From contig DFGB01000032.1 of the NCBI GenBank assembly GCA_002371135.1, positions 1 through 53,384 of the forward strand: DNA of 53,384 bases, in the 5' to 3' direction. The number at the start of each line of letters is the position of its first letter. The first letter of the stretch is position 1. The stretch comes from Verrucomicrobia bacterium UBA3761. Lineage in GTDB: Bacteria; Verrucomicrobiota; Kiritimatiellia; RFP12; UBA1067. The notes under the pieces were generated by a model, which was not told where the DNA came from, searched no databases, and saw nothing but the letters and a program-made list of their open reading frames with translations. Below are positions 1 through 7,443 of the stretch, piece after piece. Made by a program: the position numbers and the translations under genes.

Positions 1-1916
1 TCGTAGCCGGAATCAGCAATTAGCCCCTTCACTCGATCTACATCACCCTCCGCAACCCGCACAGTTCCAAGAATCGAATTGTCGAACGCATTAACACCGA
101 TGCTGACGACACTCGGCGGTATCGACACTTCCGAGAGTTTCTCACAATTCCAAAACGCCCTCTCTCCAATGGACTCCACTCTGTTGGGGATCTCGACGCT
201 CGCAAGTTTCTTGCAAACCTCAAACGCACTTGCGTCGATACTCCTCACACCAGACCCGATCGACACGCTCGCAAGATTGGTGCAGCCAATAAATGCACTG
301 GGCCCGATTGCAACAACACCGTCCGGAATCACGATGCTGGCAAGTCTGTAACAGCCGTAGAACGCAGTTGAACCGATGTTCGTAACCCCGCTTCCTATAT
401 GCGCGGTCGCAAGATTCCTACATCCCATGAACGTCCCCGACTCGATGATACAGACGCTGTCTGGTATGGACACATTCTCAATCTTGGAACAGCGATTAAA
501 TGCAGCCTTCCCAATTCGCTCAACACTGGCAGGAATCACGTCGCTCCTCAACATGGCGCATCCGTAAAACGCATACATGCCAATACTCTTGAGTCCGTCG
601 GGAAGAACCGCATCCTCAAGTCGTCTGCAACCATCGAACGCATACTCGTCGATATTCGTGACGTTGTTGCCTATCACCACCGCCTGGAGGTTGGTGCAGG
701 ATTCGAACGTGTGTCCCTTGATTTCCGGCACGCCGTCTGGAATTGACACGCGAGGAATCAACTCACAGTAGCTGAAAGCATACTCCCCAATGTAGTTCAC
801 GCTCGCAGGAATATCCACACCTTCAAGTTTTCTACAGTTCCTGAACGCAGAAGTCCCAATGCTTGTAACGCCGGTCGGTATCGTCACTCTTTCAAGGTTG
901 CCGCAGTTGTAGAACGCACTACACCCGATATTCGTAACGCCAGATGGGATATCGATGCTCGTAAAGGAGTTGCATGCATAGAACACATCTTCCGGTAAGT
1001 TCTTCACGCCCGCGGGAATCGTCACGGACGGCAGTTTGCGGCAGTCTGCGAACGCATTCTCGCCAATATTCGTCACTCCAGCGGGGATGTCTGCGACGGC
1101 GAGCTTATAGCACCCTTCGAATGAATCCGCCCCGATACTTTTAACTGTGGATGGGATCGTGACGCCCACAAGTTCCCCGCACCCACGAAACAGAGAATCC
1201 TTTACTTCCGTCATGCCCTCTGGGAGAACAAGCGGCCCAGTAAGTTTATAGCATTCGTAGAACGCCCCATCGTCTATGTCGCGGACAGTGTCTGGAATAT
1301 TTATGCTCTCAAGTTTCATACAGGCGTAAAATGCACGATTGCAAATTCGCGTCACGCCAGGCGGTAGCGACAATGACACAAGACTGACACAGCCGTGGAA
1401 CGCATTGTCGTCGATGTTCGTCACGCTGTTCGGGATGTTCACATCCACGAGATTATCGCACCAGTAGAACGTGGACGCAGGGATTTCCTTAAGCGGCGCA
1501 TTTATCGCGACACTCGTCATGTTGGAGCAGCTGTGGAACACGCTGGCGCCGATGTTGGTGACGCTTGCCGGGATCGCCATGTTCTCAAGGCCGAGGCAGC
1601 GACTGAACGCTCCGGGCCCGATGTACTTCACGGTGTTAGGAATTGTCACCGTGGTGATTTTGTAGCACTGGTAGAAGGCATATCCGCCTATGGCCGTCAC
1701 GGCCTTGCCGTTGATCGACGACGGGACGGCGATTGCGCCGGAGGTCGATTCGGGTATGGCCGGCTCACTCGTCCCATTGTATATCGTCGCCTCGTTTCCG
1801 GAGACGGTGTACGTCCACTCGATCCCAGTCGAGGGGTCGGTCCAGGTGTCCGCAACCGCCGGGAGGGTCGCGCTTGCCGCGACCGCCGCCGTGATAAATA
1901 CGAATAGTTTCTTCAT
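1..1916 (-). CDS. BspA-like leucine-rich repeat surface protein (partial, C-terminus beyond left edge)
   Basis: The frame is open from an ATG at 1916 down to base 1 with no stop, so about 638 codons are visible and the C-terminus lies outside the window. The N-terminus MKKLFVFITAAVAASATLPA is a signal peptide. A short beta-rich stretch follows, then about 24 tandem repeats of roughly 23 residues. Each contains the pattern IPxxVxxIGxxAFxxCxxL, which is the LRR_5/BspA type (Treponema pallidum-like leucine-rich repeat). The family is secreted or surface-bound and often binds host or matrix proteins; the ligand here is unknown. An AAAGGA ribosome-binding site lies about 9 bases before the ATG. 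The cysteine in the repeat core is kept in nearly every copy. No anchor can be judged because the end is missing. Confidence 0.9.
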   Translation of the reverse strand, partial: MKKLFVFITAAVAASATLPAVADTWTDPSTGIEWTYTVSGNEATIYNGTSEPAIPESTSGAIAVPSSINGKAVTAIGGYAFYQCYKITTVTIPNTVKYIGPGAFSRCLGLENMAIPASVTNIGASVFHSCSNMTSVAINAPLKEIPASTFYWCDNLVDVNIPNSVTNIDDNAFHGCVSLVSLSLPPGVTRICNRAFYACMKLESINIPDTVRDIDDGAFYECYKLTGPLVLPEGMTEVKDSLFRGCGELVGVTIPSTVKSIGADSFEGCYKLAVADIPAGVTNIGENAFADCRKLPSVTIPAGVKNLPEDVFYACNSFTSIDIPSGVTNIGCSAFYNCGNLERVTIPTGVTSIGTSAFRNCRKLEGVDIPASVNYIGEYAFSYCELIPRVSIPDGVPEIKGHTFESCTNLQAVVIGNNVTNIDEYAFDGCRRLEDAVLPDGLKSIGMYAFYGCAMLRSDVIPASVERIGKAAFNRCSKIENVSIPDSVCIIESGTFMGCRNLATAHIGSGVTNIGSTAFYGCYRLASIVIPDGVVAIGPSAFIGCTNLASVSIGSGVRSIDASAFEVCKKLASVEIPNRVESIGERAFWNCEKLSEVSIPPSVVSIGVNAFDNSILGTVRVAEGDVDRVKGLIADSGY

Positions 1917-1986
1917 GGTTGTGGTTCCTTTCGTGGTTGTGTGGTTACGCGGTTAAATGTGCGAAGAGACGAAAACGACGAAAAAA

Positions 1987-2030
1987 GACGAAAGCGACGC
2001 CAAGGGGTAGTCCCTTGAGTCGCTTCCGTC
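1987..2030 (-). terminator. Probable rho-independent terminator after the DUF3990/DUF3791 operon
   Basis: Read on the minus strand, arms at 2019-2030 and 1987-1998 pair over 12 bases with one mismatch. An inner perfect stem (2012-2017 with 2001-2006) closes on a 5-base loop. A run of six T follows at once on the minus strand. It sits downstream of the DUF3791 stop and before the BspA-like gene, where it would separate the two transcription units. Confidence 0.55.
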
Positions 2031-2126
2031 TCTTTTGTCCCTTGTCTGCGAGCGACGCGACGCCGCCCTCTAAAATCGCTTGAGAACGCCCTAAAACCGC
2101 GCCTACGCGCGTTCTTCGAAGATTTA

Positions 2127-2136
2127 CCCCCCCCCC
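2127..2136. repeat. Homopolymer of ten C (ten G on the minus strand)
   Basis: Ten consecutive C bases on the plus strand, about 210 bases upstream of the BspA-like start codon. Such tracts are prone to slipped-strand length change. The terminator-like hairpin lies between the tract and the gene, so an effect on its expression is uncertain. Confidence 0.6.
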
Positions 2137-2232
2137 GAGCCACCCTCGGCGAAACGCCACGCAACGCGCCCTCAAGCGCGCTCCAGCGATGCCGTTATGG
2201 ATGATGGATGAGGTCATTGGAGAACTCTTTCC

Positions 2233-2436
2233 TTATGCCGCGCGAGAACGAATGAAATCAGCAATGTCAGCGACTATATACTTGACGCCGGTAGTATGAA
2301 GCGAATCGAAATACTGCATCACATAATCCGAAACGCCGTATTTAGCGAACAACTCGGACACCTCACGGCCAGTAAGGTCTTTCTCCGCGCGGTAGCATTC
2401 CATGCAGAAGACAAGAAATTTTCCTTCCTCACTCAT
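2233..2436 (-). CDS. DUF3791 domain protein, last gene of a DUF3990 cassette
   Basis: A 67-residue protein beginning MSEEGKFLVFCMECY. The pattern EEGKFLVFCMECYRAEKDLT, followed by a YGV..Y....YDxLHT-like stretch and a final DIADFI, matches my knowledge of DUF3791, a small family found beside DUF3990 genes. The start is ATG at 2436, preceded by a strong GGAGGAGG site. The ATG overlaps the TGA stop of the gene before it (TGATG), which suggests translational coupling. Upstream in-frame starts would run through the neighbouring gene and are not supported. The function is unknown; the context suggests an antitoxin or accessory protein for the DUF3990 product. Confidence 0.8.
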   Translation of the reverse strand: MSEEGKFLVFCMECYRAEKDLTGREVSELFAKYGVSDYVMQYFDSLHTTGVKYIVADIADFIRSRAA

Positions 2437-2678
2437 CAGAACGCCTCCTCCGGATAAGTTATGTTCCCGGTTTTTATTTCTTCGTCGTAAAGAGAAAAGA
2501 GAATCTTGGGCGAGTAATGCCACAGCTTACGCGCCTCGTCGGAAAGCTCCTCGTAGACACGCGAAGCGTAAAACCGTTCGGTGGCGGTCTTCTCGTCGAT
2601 ACCGTATGCACGGACTATCTCTCCGATGACCATCGGCACAATGACCGTCAGCAGCGCACTATGCCGCCTGTCACACAT
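2436..2678 (-). CDS. Small conserved protein between DUF3990 and DUF3791
   Basis: An 80-residue protein starting MCDRRHSALLTVIVPMVIGE. It is predicted to be mostly helical: a hydrophobic N-terminal half, then a charged half with KLWHYSPKILFSLYDEEI and a TYPEE end. I recall similar small proteins encoded next to DUF3990 genes in gut bacteria but know no named domain. The start lies inside the end of the DUF3990 gene (stop at 2671-2673). Two ATGs lie side by side at 2681 and 2678; 2678 gives the better spacing (7 bases) to a GGAGG site. Its stop overlaps the next start. The tight overlaps imply one co-translated unit. It could be the antitoxin or a bridging subunit. Confidence 0.7.
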   Translation of the reverse strand: MCDRRHSALLTVIVPMVIGEIVRAYGIDEKTATERFYASRVYEELSDEARKLWHYSPKILFSLYDEEIKTGNITYPEEAF

Positions 2679-3159
2679 CATACACCTCCGATCCTTTAAA
2701 CCGAATGAACGACAACGACAACGCAGAGGTGAACACAAGTTGGTTGTATAGCTTCTTGACCTTCAGTCGTTTAACCGTCTCCTCGCGATCAATCTCTCCT
2801 CCGCGATAGAGATAAAGTGTTCGATAGACATCGTCATTGGCAACCGGTCCAAAAGCGAAATCATACGCAGGGCCGGAGTACGCCCCGTCGCGGTTGTCGC
2901 ATACAAAATCCAGCCATGCATCACATACACCGTCGAACTTCACAACGTCACAGACAGAAAACGCCGCGTCTAAATCTATTTCATACACAGAAACCGTTGG
3001 AACGCCCGTACCGCGATTACGCGCAACCCTTTTGGCAAAAGCTATTGCCTGATCAAGATTGGTTGTAGTGTAAAACCCATTCCCGAAATCCAACTCGCGA
3101 TTTGGCTTCAGGATTTTGGGCTCTCGCACCTCCGTATTGCCGCCATGATAGACTGTCAT
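2671..3159 (-). CDS. DUF3990 protein, putative ADP-ribosyltransferase-fold toxin
   Basis: A 162-residue cytosolic protein. Residues 4-6 are YHG and 24-30 are DFGNGFY followed by TT. This N-terminal YHG then DFGxGFYxT arrangement is typical of DUF3990, and as I recall the family belongs to the ADP-ribosyltransferase superfamily (not verified here). The C-terminal NQLVFTSALSLSFIRF corresponds to the family's DQ-xxFHT-xxAL-xxLxF segment. The start is ATG at 3159, with only a weak GGGAAG before it. A well-formed promoter lies 40-65 bases upstream. The gene heads a three-gene unit with overlapping reading frames. I infer a toxin-antitoxin or defence role; the substrate is unknown. Confidence 0.8.
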   Translation of the reverse strand: MTVYHGGNTEVREPKILKPNRELDFGNGFYTTTNLDQAIAFAKRVARNRGTGVPTVSVYEIDLDAAFSVCDVVKFDGVCDAWLDFVCDNRDGAYSGPAYDFAFGPVANDDVYRTLYLYRGGEIDREETVKRLKVKKLYNQLVFTSALSLSFIRFKGSEVYDV

Positions 3160-3196
3160 CGGCTTCCCACACTAACTTGATCTTCTTTATGTAGAT

Positions 3197-3225
3197 ATTA
3201 TACCTTATTCCGCGCATAATGTCTA
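3197..3225 (-). promoter_or_regulatory. Sigma70-type promoter of the DUF3990 operon
   Basis: On the minus strand TAGACA (3225-3220; five of six bases match TTGACA) is followed by a 17-base spacer and a perfect TATAAT (3202-3197). Transcription would begin near 3190, about 30 bases before the DUF3990 ATG. The promoter lies inside the remnant DUF5615 frame. Confidence 0.7.
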
Positions 3226-3257
3226 TGGGGAAAGTTCTCATCGAGGAGAAACTTCAT
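3198..3257 (-). pseudogene. Remnant of a DUF5615 (PIN-like) toxin gene
   Basis: A 19-codon frame starts at ATG 3257 and reads MKFLLDENFPHRHYARNKV before a TAA at 3198-3200. MKFLLDENFP is the hallmark N-terminus of DUF5615, the PIN-like partner usually encoded straight after a DUF433 gene, which is exactly its position here. The rest of the roughly 110-residue toxin is missing and is replaced by the DUF3990 promoter and gene. Either the cassette landed in the toxin gene, or the toxin decayed and its 5' end was reused. A short functional peptide cannot be excluded but is less likely. Confidence 0.65.
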
Positions 3258-3295
3258 AGTGCAACAACCGATTCCGAATACGGGATGTCCTCAAA

Positions 3296-3499
3296 CTACG
3301 CAAGCGAACCAGCAAAGGCGAAAACCGCAGACAAGTCCTCCGCAGTAACGCCTGGATAGTCCGCCAGCACGTCTTCAATGGAATCTCCACCTGCCAATGC
3401 ACCCAATAACTGTGCAACCAGGACACGAGTGCCCCGCACGACCGGCTTGCCGTGGCAAACCGCCGGATTCACTTCAATTCTCTCGTTCAAGGAATACAT
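3296..3499 (-). CDS. DUF433 family protein (antitoxin-like)
   Basis: A 67-residue protein from ATG 3499: MYSLNERIEVNPAVCHGKPV, then the RGTRVxV turn and an IEDVLADYPGVTAEDL segment. This is the complete DUF433 fold, a winged-helix-like domain whose members usually pair with a DUF5615 toxin. An earlier in-frame ATG at 3553 overlaps the stop of the transferase gene upstream (TGATG) and would add 18 residues; the family's usual length favours 3499, although coupling from 3553 is possible. The partner toxin is truncated to a stub at 3198-3257, so this gene is probably an orphan antitoxin. It may be cotranscribed with the lipid genes upstream. Confidence 0.8.
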   Translation of the reverse strand: MYSLNERIEVNPAVCHGKPVVRGTRVLVAQLLGALAGGDSIEDVLADYPGVTAEDLSAVFAFAGSLA

Positions 3500-3552
3500 G
3501 TCTGCACCAATGGCATGCTTGAAGCGAGGCTTGAAAGCAATCGAACAATCCA

Positions 3553-5169
3553 TCACGGGAAAACGGACTTCGTCTTGTCCCAGTCTGGCGAGGAGAGCGA
3601 GGCGAGGTCGATGATGGTGTGGATGGCTTCCTGGAGGTTGTATTCGACGCATTTGACGTCGCCGCCGCCGATTTTGGCGAAGCGTTCGCGGATGTCGGGC
3701 CGGAGTTCGTCGTAGCGGCGGCTGGTCCAGACCATGAACGGGATGCTCGTCATGGGAACGTTGGCGAGCTGCGAGTGGCCGAGGATTTTGGCGTCGGTGG
3801 AGTCGTAGACGTCTTCGCCGTGGTCGGAGAAGTAGAGCAGTGCGGCGGCGCCGCCGGCGCGGTCGAGGATGCCGGCGATGGAGGCGACGACCCAGTCGGT
3901 GTAGCGCATGGAATCGTCGTAGCTGTTGACGAGGTCGGCCTTGTGGCGCGGGAGGTCGCGGCCGGGGACGGGTCCCGTGAAATGGCGGAATTCGTCGGGG
4001 TAGCGGTTGACGTATGCGGAGTGCGAGCCGATGAGATGGATGAAGACGACGCGGCGCGCGCCGGGCGCGGGGGAGGCGAGCAGCTTTTCGATTTCCGGCA
4101 GCATTTCGCCGTCGAGGCCAGCCTTTTCAAAACGCTTCATGCCGCTGAAGTTGAAACAGCGCGAGGTTTTTGCGTGGGCGGTCATCGCCGTCAGAGCGGT
4201 GTCGTCGAGCGCGTATTGGTTGGAATACCACACCGTCTCGAAACCGGCGTCGTTGAAGTAGTCGATGATGGAACCCTTGGAGTAGACGTAGCCGGGGTGG
4301 GCGGCGTCGGCGAAGGTGATGGTCTTTTCGAGCGAGGGGATGGTCTGGGAGAAAGGCGAGCGCACGCCCTTGAAGCGCATGAACCGCGCCCCGGCGCGGT
4401 CCGTGAATTCGTTCGTCTCGCGCGGATAGCCGCAGTAGGAAGAATGCAGCGACGAGGCGCTCTCGCCGATGACGACGACGAGCGTCTCGCCTTCGCCCGC
4501 GGGAAGCGCGCATTCGAGACCCTTGAACGGTTCGGTCGAGTGGCGCGCGATGCAGGCTTTGAGCTCCTTCAGGTTGCGGCGGAAGAGGAAGTAGTGGTAG
4601 ACGAGGTTCGTGTAGGGGTTCATCACGTAGCCGTCCTTGCGCTTGAGGGGCGGACGCACGAGGTTTTTGACGAAGGCGCCGATGAGGGCTGCGCAGGCGG
4701 CGAGGAGTCCCCAGCGGACGTATGGCGAGGGGAACGCGACCGGCGGCATGTAGAGCGCGAGGAGCGGCACGGGCGCGAGCCAGATGGCGAGGATGAGCAA
4801 ATCCTGCTTCCATGTGATGTTCTGCGCGAAGAACTCGCGCGTCTCGCGTGCGTTCGAGACGAACAGCGAATAGAACGTGTTGAGGCCGACGCGCGTTTTG
4901 AACATGTGCACGTGGCCGAGTTCGAGGCACAGCGGGATCGCGAAAATGAAATGGAGCGCGGCCGCCCAGGCCGCCGCCGCACGCGGCCACAGGATCACGG
5001 GAATCGAGACCATCGCGCAGGCCGGCAGCGCCCGCAGGTAGTCCTTGAGAAGCGTCTTCAGGAATACGATGTTCGCGAGCTTCTTGCGGCTCACCGTCTT
5101 CGCCGTGGTGAATACGAGCGGCAGGACCGCGAACAGGTAGACGTATATGAAAAAGGCGGCGTTCTTCAT
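3553..5169 (-). CDS. Phosphoethanolamine transferase-like membrane enzyme (EptA/sulfatase family)
   Basis: A 538-residue protein with about five N-terminal membrane segments (roughly residues 6-24, 46-62, 64-83, 122-142 and 150-170), then a periplasmic alkaline-phosphatase-fold domain. VVVIGES (metal ligand Glu236), a likely nucleophile Thr276 in FSQTIPSL, GSH (His383), FSDHGED (Asp449, His450) and LGHSQ (His465) reproduce the metal and catalytic residues of EptA-type enzymes at similar spacing. Members move phosphoethanolamine from phosphatidylethanolamine onto lipid A, core sugars or proteins; the acceptor here is not predictable. Six bases separate it from dgkA upstream, which suggests an operon: the reaction releases diacylglycerol, which DgkA would recycle. 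The motif after GES departs from the usual form, so a related sulfatase-fold specificity is possible. Confidence 0.85.
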   Translation of the reverse strand: MKNAAFFIYVYLFAVLPLVFTTAKTVSRKKLANIVFLKTLLKDYLRALPACAMVSIPVILWPRAAAAWAAALHFIFAIPLCLELGHVHMFKTRVGLNTFYSLFVSNARETREFFAQNITWKQDLLILAIWLAPVPLLALYMPPVAFPSPYVRWGLLAACAALIGAFVKNLVRPPLKRKDGYVMNPYTNLVYHYFLFRRNLKELKACIARHSTEPFKGLECALPAGEGETLVVVIGESASSLHSSYCGYPRETNEFTDRAGARFMRFKGVRSPFSQTIPSLEKTITFADAAHPGYVYSKGSIIDYFNDAGFETVWYSNQYALDDTALTAMTAHAKTSRCFNFSGMKRFEKAGLDGEMLPEIEKLLASPAPGARRVVFIHLIGSHSAYVNRYPDEFRHFTGPVPGRDLPRHKADLVNSYDDSMRYTDWVVASIAGILDRAGGAAALLYFSDHGEDVYDSTDAKILGHSQLANVPMTSIPFMVWTSRRYDELRPDIRERFAKIGGGDVKCVEYNLQEAIHTIIDLASLSSPDWDKTKSVFP

Positions 5170-5175
5170 CGCACT

Positions 5176-5622
5176 CTACTTTATGAATCTCTCGTAGACG
5201 AGGCCGAAGAGAATCACCGCCCAGCATATTCCCGCGCCGAAGAACGCGGCGAAGACGAGACAGCTGGCGATGTCCTTGGCGCGGCCGGAGAGCTCGTTGT
5301 ATTCGGTGGAGATGCGGTCGACGACGGTCTCTATCGCCGTGTTGATTATTTCCGCCATGAGGGCCATGAAGACGGTGTAGACGAGCACCGCCCGCTCGCA
5401 CCACGTCACCGGCAGCACGATCGCCACCGCGGTGCTCGCCAGGAATACGACGAGATCCGTGCGGAAAGCCTTTTCGCCGAACAGGACTGCGCGGAAGCCG
5501 CGCACGGAATGCTCCGTCGCCGCTTTGATCTCCTCGGGGGATTTCAATTCCATGGCGGCCTTGAACTCCGCCGCCTTGTTCTTGAGCTCCTCGGCTTTCG
5601 TCCTTATGTCTTCTGTTTTCAT
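5176..5622 (-). CDS. dgkA: Diacylglycerol kinase (prokaryotic DgkA family)
   Basis: About 148 residues. An N-terminal charged helix of about 45 residues precedes the DgkA core. That core has an amphipathic GFRAVLFGEKAFR segment, three membrane helices, the signature EIINTAIETVVD and the later SGRAKDIAS. It phosphorylates diacylglycerol to phosphatidic acid at the inner membrane with ATP. I chose ATG 5622; a GTG at 5631 in frame would add three residues. Neither has a strong ribosome-binding site. The gene directly precedes the phosphoethanolamine transferase-like gene and probably recycles its diacylglycerol by-product. Confidence 0.92.
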   Translation of the reverse strand: MKTEDIRTKAEELKNKAAEFKAAMELKSPEEIKAATEHSVRGFRAVLFGEKAFRTDLVVFLASTAVAIVLPVTWCERAVLVYTVFMALMAEIINTAIETVVDRISTEYNELSGRAKDIASCLVFAAFFGAGICWAVILFGLVYERFIK

Positions 5623-5708
5623 GGGTGCCACATTTCGATTTACGATTTTCGATTTCTCGATTTTCGATTTAAGATTTTCGATTTTATTTTCTCTCCCGCA
5701 GAGATCGC

Positions 5709-5755
5709 AGAGTTCGCAGAGGCTTAAAAAAGTTGAAAAGTTCTCTGCGAACTCT
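5709..5755. repeat. Perfect 13-base inverted repeat in a low-complexity spacer
   Basis: AGAGTTCGCAGAG (5709-5721) is mirrored by CTCTGCGAACTCT (5743-5755). It lies in an AT-rich spacer (5632-5813) that also holds about five copies of an ATTTTCGATTT-like word. The hairpin could end transcription of the minus-strand gene at 5814. The CGCAGAG words resemble the repeats around the GxxExxY gene near 28 kb. Confidence 0.5.
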
Positions 5756-5813
5756 CAAGTTCTCTCAAGGGAGAGAAAAAATCGAAAATTGGAAATTGGC
5801 ACTGGCAACATTT

Positions 5814-7388
5814 TCACATTTCCACATTTTCACATTCTTCCACAAGGTCCTCGACTATCGTGCGCTTTTCGGACGAGAACGAAATGCCGACGAGCGTTAT
5901 GCGCTTGCCGCATTGCGCGTATTTGCCGGCGTAGTCCTTGCCGCGGATCTGTTCCATCGCCTCGGCGGCGGGACGGTCGAGTTTGAACTCGATGATGTAG
6001 ATCTCGCCGGGCAGGTCGACCACCATGTCCATGCGCCCGTCGTGCGTTTTCACTTCGCCGTTCACGTTCACGCCGATCGAGCGCAGCACGACGTAGCATA
6101 TCGTCTGCCACATCTGCTCGTTCTGGCGGTCCGTCATGTCGTAGGGAATGTCGTAGAAGAACGACTTGAGCGCCTTGAGGAACTTCGGCACGTCGTGCGC
6201 GTAGAGCGCCTCGGCGGCGGCGAACGCGTAGCCCGAAGAGCGGATTGTATCCTGCCCGACGTAGGCGCCGACGAGTTTCTCCAGAAACGAATTTTCGACT
6301 TCGTTGTTCGGGAACTTCAGCGAATAGCGCCGGATGCTGCCGATTTGACGGAAACTCTTTATAGTCAGATAGCCCGTCTGGTAGAGGAGCGTCGTGATAT
6401 TCGGGTTGTCGGGCTCGTATGCGTTCAACTCCGACTCGGATATGTCGACGGTCGAGAAATCGAGCGGCTGCTTCTTAAGGATGTCGATGAGGAACGTAGG
6501 CACGGCTGTCGCGGACCAATAGTCGCCGAACTCGTTGCTGCCAAAGCACTGTCCAAGCGAAACGGGATTTATCACAGGACTCGAAGTTGGATGGAACTTG
6601 TAGCCGTCGTACCAGCGGACGATTTCATCGAACGCGCCCTTGTCGTCAAGGCCGTTCGCTTCGGCAAGTGCGTGGATGCGGCCGGGGAAATATTTGAGGA
6701 CTTCCTCGTGCGTGTAGCCGAACAGCGTCGCCGTGGCCGGGTGCATCGTCCAGTCGTTGAGGTTGTTCAGGTCGGAGAATATCGAGACTTTCGAGAACTT
6801 GCTCACCCCCGTGATGAACGTGAAGCGCTGATACGGCTCCAATGTTTTGACGACAGAGTAAAACGCCTTGAGCTCGTCGCGGAATTTCACGACATCCGGC
6901 TGCATTAGATGGCCGAGAAGTGGCTTGTCGTATTCGTCAATCAATAGCACAATGCGGCCGTCGGCGGATTTTGCGGCAAGATTTTCGATAAGCCGCTTGA
7001 AAATGATGGCCGGCGTTGCGCCGGTCAGGTCGTCCACGCCCAATTCATGCGCACGTCCAAGAAGATGATCTGCGAGCAATTCGCGGAATTCCGCGACATC
7101 CGGCGCCTGCATCGAACCCATGTCGAGATGGAGGACGGGCCATTTCTTGGACCAATCCCACAGCGGCTCTATGGCAAGGCCCGCGAAGAGGTCGCGGCGG
7201 CCCTGGAAAAGCGACTTGAGAGTGGAGACTGCAAGCGACTTGCCGAAACGCCTCGGCCGCGCCATGAAAAACTGCGCGCCCCACTCGCCGGACGCCATCT
7301 TGAACAGGATGCCGGTCTTGTCGACGTAGGTGAAGCCGTCGGTGCGCAGCCTCTCGAACGTGTAAATATCTGTCGCGACTTTTTCCAT
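5814..7388 (-). CDS. AAA-ATPase-like protein with PD-(D/E)XK nuclease domain
   Basis: A 524-residue protein of the family that joins an AAA-ATPase_like domain (PF09820) to a PDDEXK_9 domain (PF08011). The N-terminus has the usual FxxLRxxGFTYVDKT stretch. A Walker A-like RPRRFGKS lies at about 44-51 and a Walker B IVLLIDEYDKP at about 145-155. The C-terminus has the YIIEFKLDRPAAEAMEQI nuclease core (Glu and Lys of the fold), then GKDYAGKY. Such genes are very numerous in gut bacteria; proposed roles include mobile-element or defence functions, but no activity is established to my knowledge. The start is ATG 7388, with only a weak GGGAAA upstream. The length is typical and no break is visible. 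Confidence 0.9.
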   Translation of the reverse strand: MEKVATDIYTFERLRTDGFTYVDKTGILFKMASGEWGAQFFMARPRRFGKSLAVSTLKSLFQGRRDLFAGLAIEPLWDWSKKWPVLHLDMGSMQAPDVAEFRELLADHLLGRAHELGVDDLTGATPAIIFKRLIENLAAKSADGRIVLLIDEYDKPLLGHLMQPDVVKFRDELKAFYSVVKTLEPYQRFTFITGVSKFSKVSIFSDLNNLNDWTMHPATATLFGYTHEEVLKYFPGRIHALAEANGLDDKGAFDEIVRWYDGYKFHPTSSPVINPVSLGQCFGSNEFGDYWSATAVPTFLIDILKKQPLDFSTVDISESELNAYEPDNPNITTLLYQTGYLTIKSFRQIGSIRRYSLKFPNNEVENSFLEKLVGAYVGQDTIRSSGYAFAAAEALYAHDVPKFLKALKSFFYDIPYDMTDRQNEQMWQTICYVVLRSIGVNVNGEVKTHDGRMDMVVDLPGEIYIIEFKLDRPAAEAMEQIRGKDYAGKYAQCGKRITLVGISFSSEKRTIVEDLVEECENVEM

Positions 7389-7402
7389 AGCAGAAGTATT
7401 TC

Positions 7403-7433
7403 CCGCCGCGCCGGTGCAAACTCGGCGCGGCGG
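7403..7433 (-). terminator. GC-rich hairpin after the TRL-like lipoprotein gene
   Basis: A perfect 10-base stem, CCGCCGCGCC with GGCGCGGCGG, around an 11-base loop, 11 bases past the stop of the lipoprotein gene. No T-run follows on the minus strand, so it is at best a weak or factor-assisted terminator, or an mRNA-stabilising stem. Confidence 0.4.
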
Positions 7434-7443
7434 TGCGCGGGGC

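Larger units (their letters stand above)
1917..2232. other. Intergenic region with terminator and homopolymer tract
   Basis: No convincing gene lies in these 316 bases. Minus-strand frames here are short and rich in Arg and lack a good start. The region holds a probable terminator (1987-2030), a run of ten C on the plus strand (2127-2136) and, between them, short direct repeats of the type TTTTAGRGGGCG read on the minus strand. I could not identify a clear promoter for the downstream BspA-like gene. Confidence 0.5.

Noticed and set aside
1945..2217. A 90-codon minus-strand frame in the first intergenic region
   Set aside because: It crosses the ten-base homopolymer and the terminator stem, is Arg-rich, and has no recognisable features.
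3619..5727. A plus-strand open frame of about 700 codons opposite the phosphoethanolamine transferase and dgkA genes
   Set aside because: It spans two well-recognised genes on the other strand and shows no domain or start signal.
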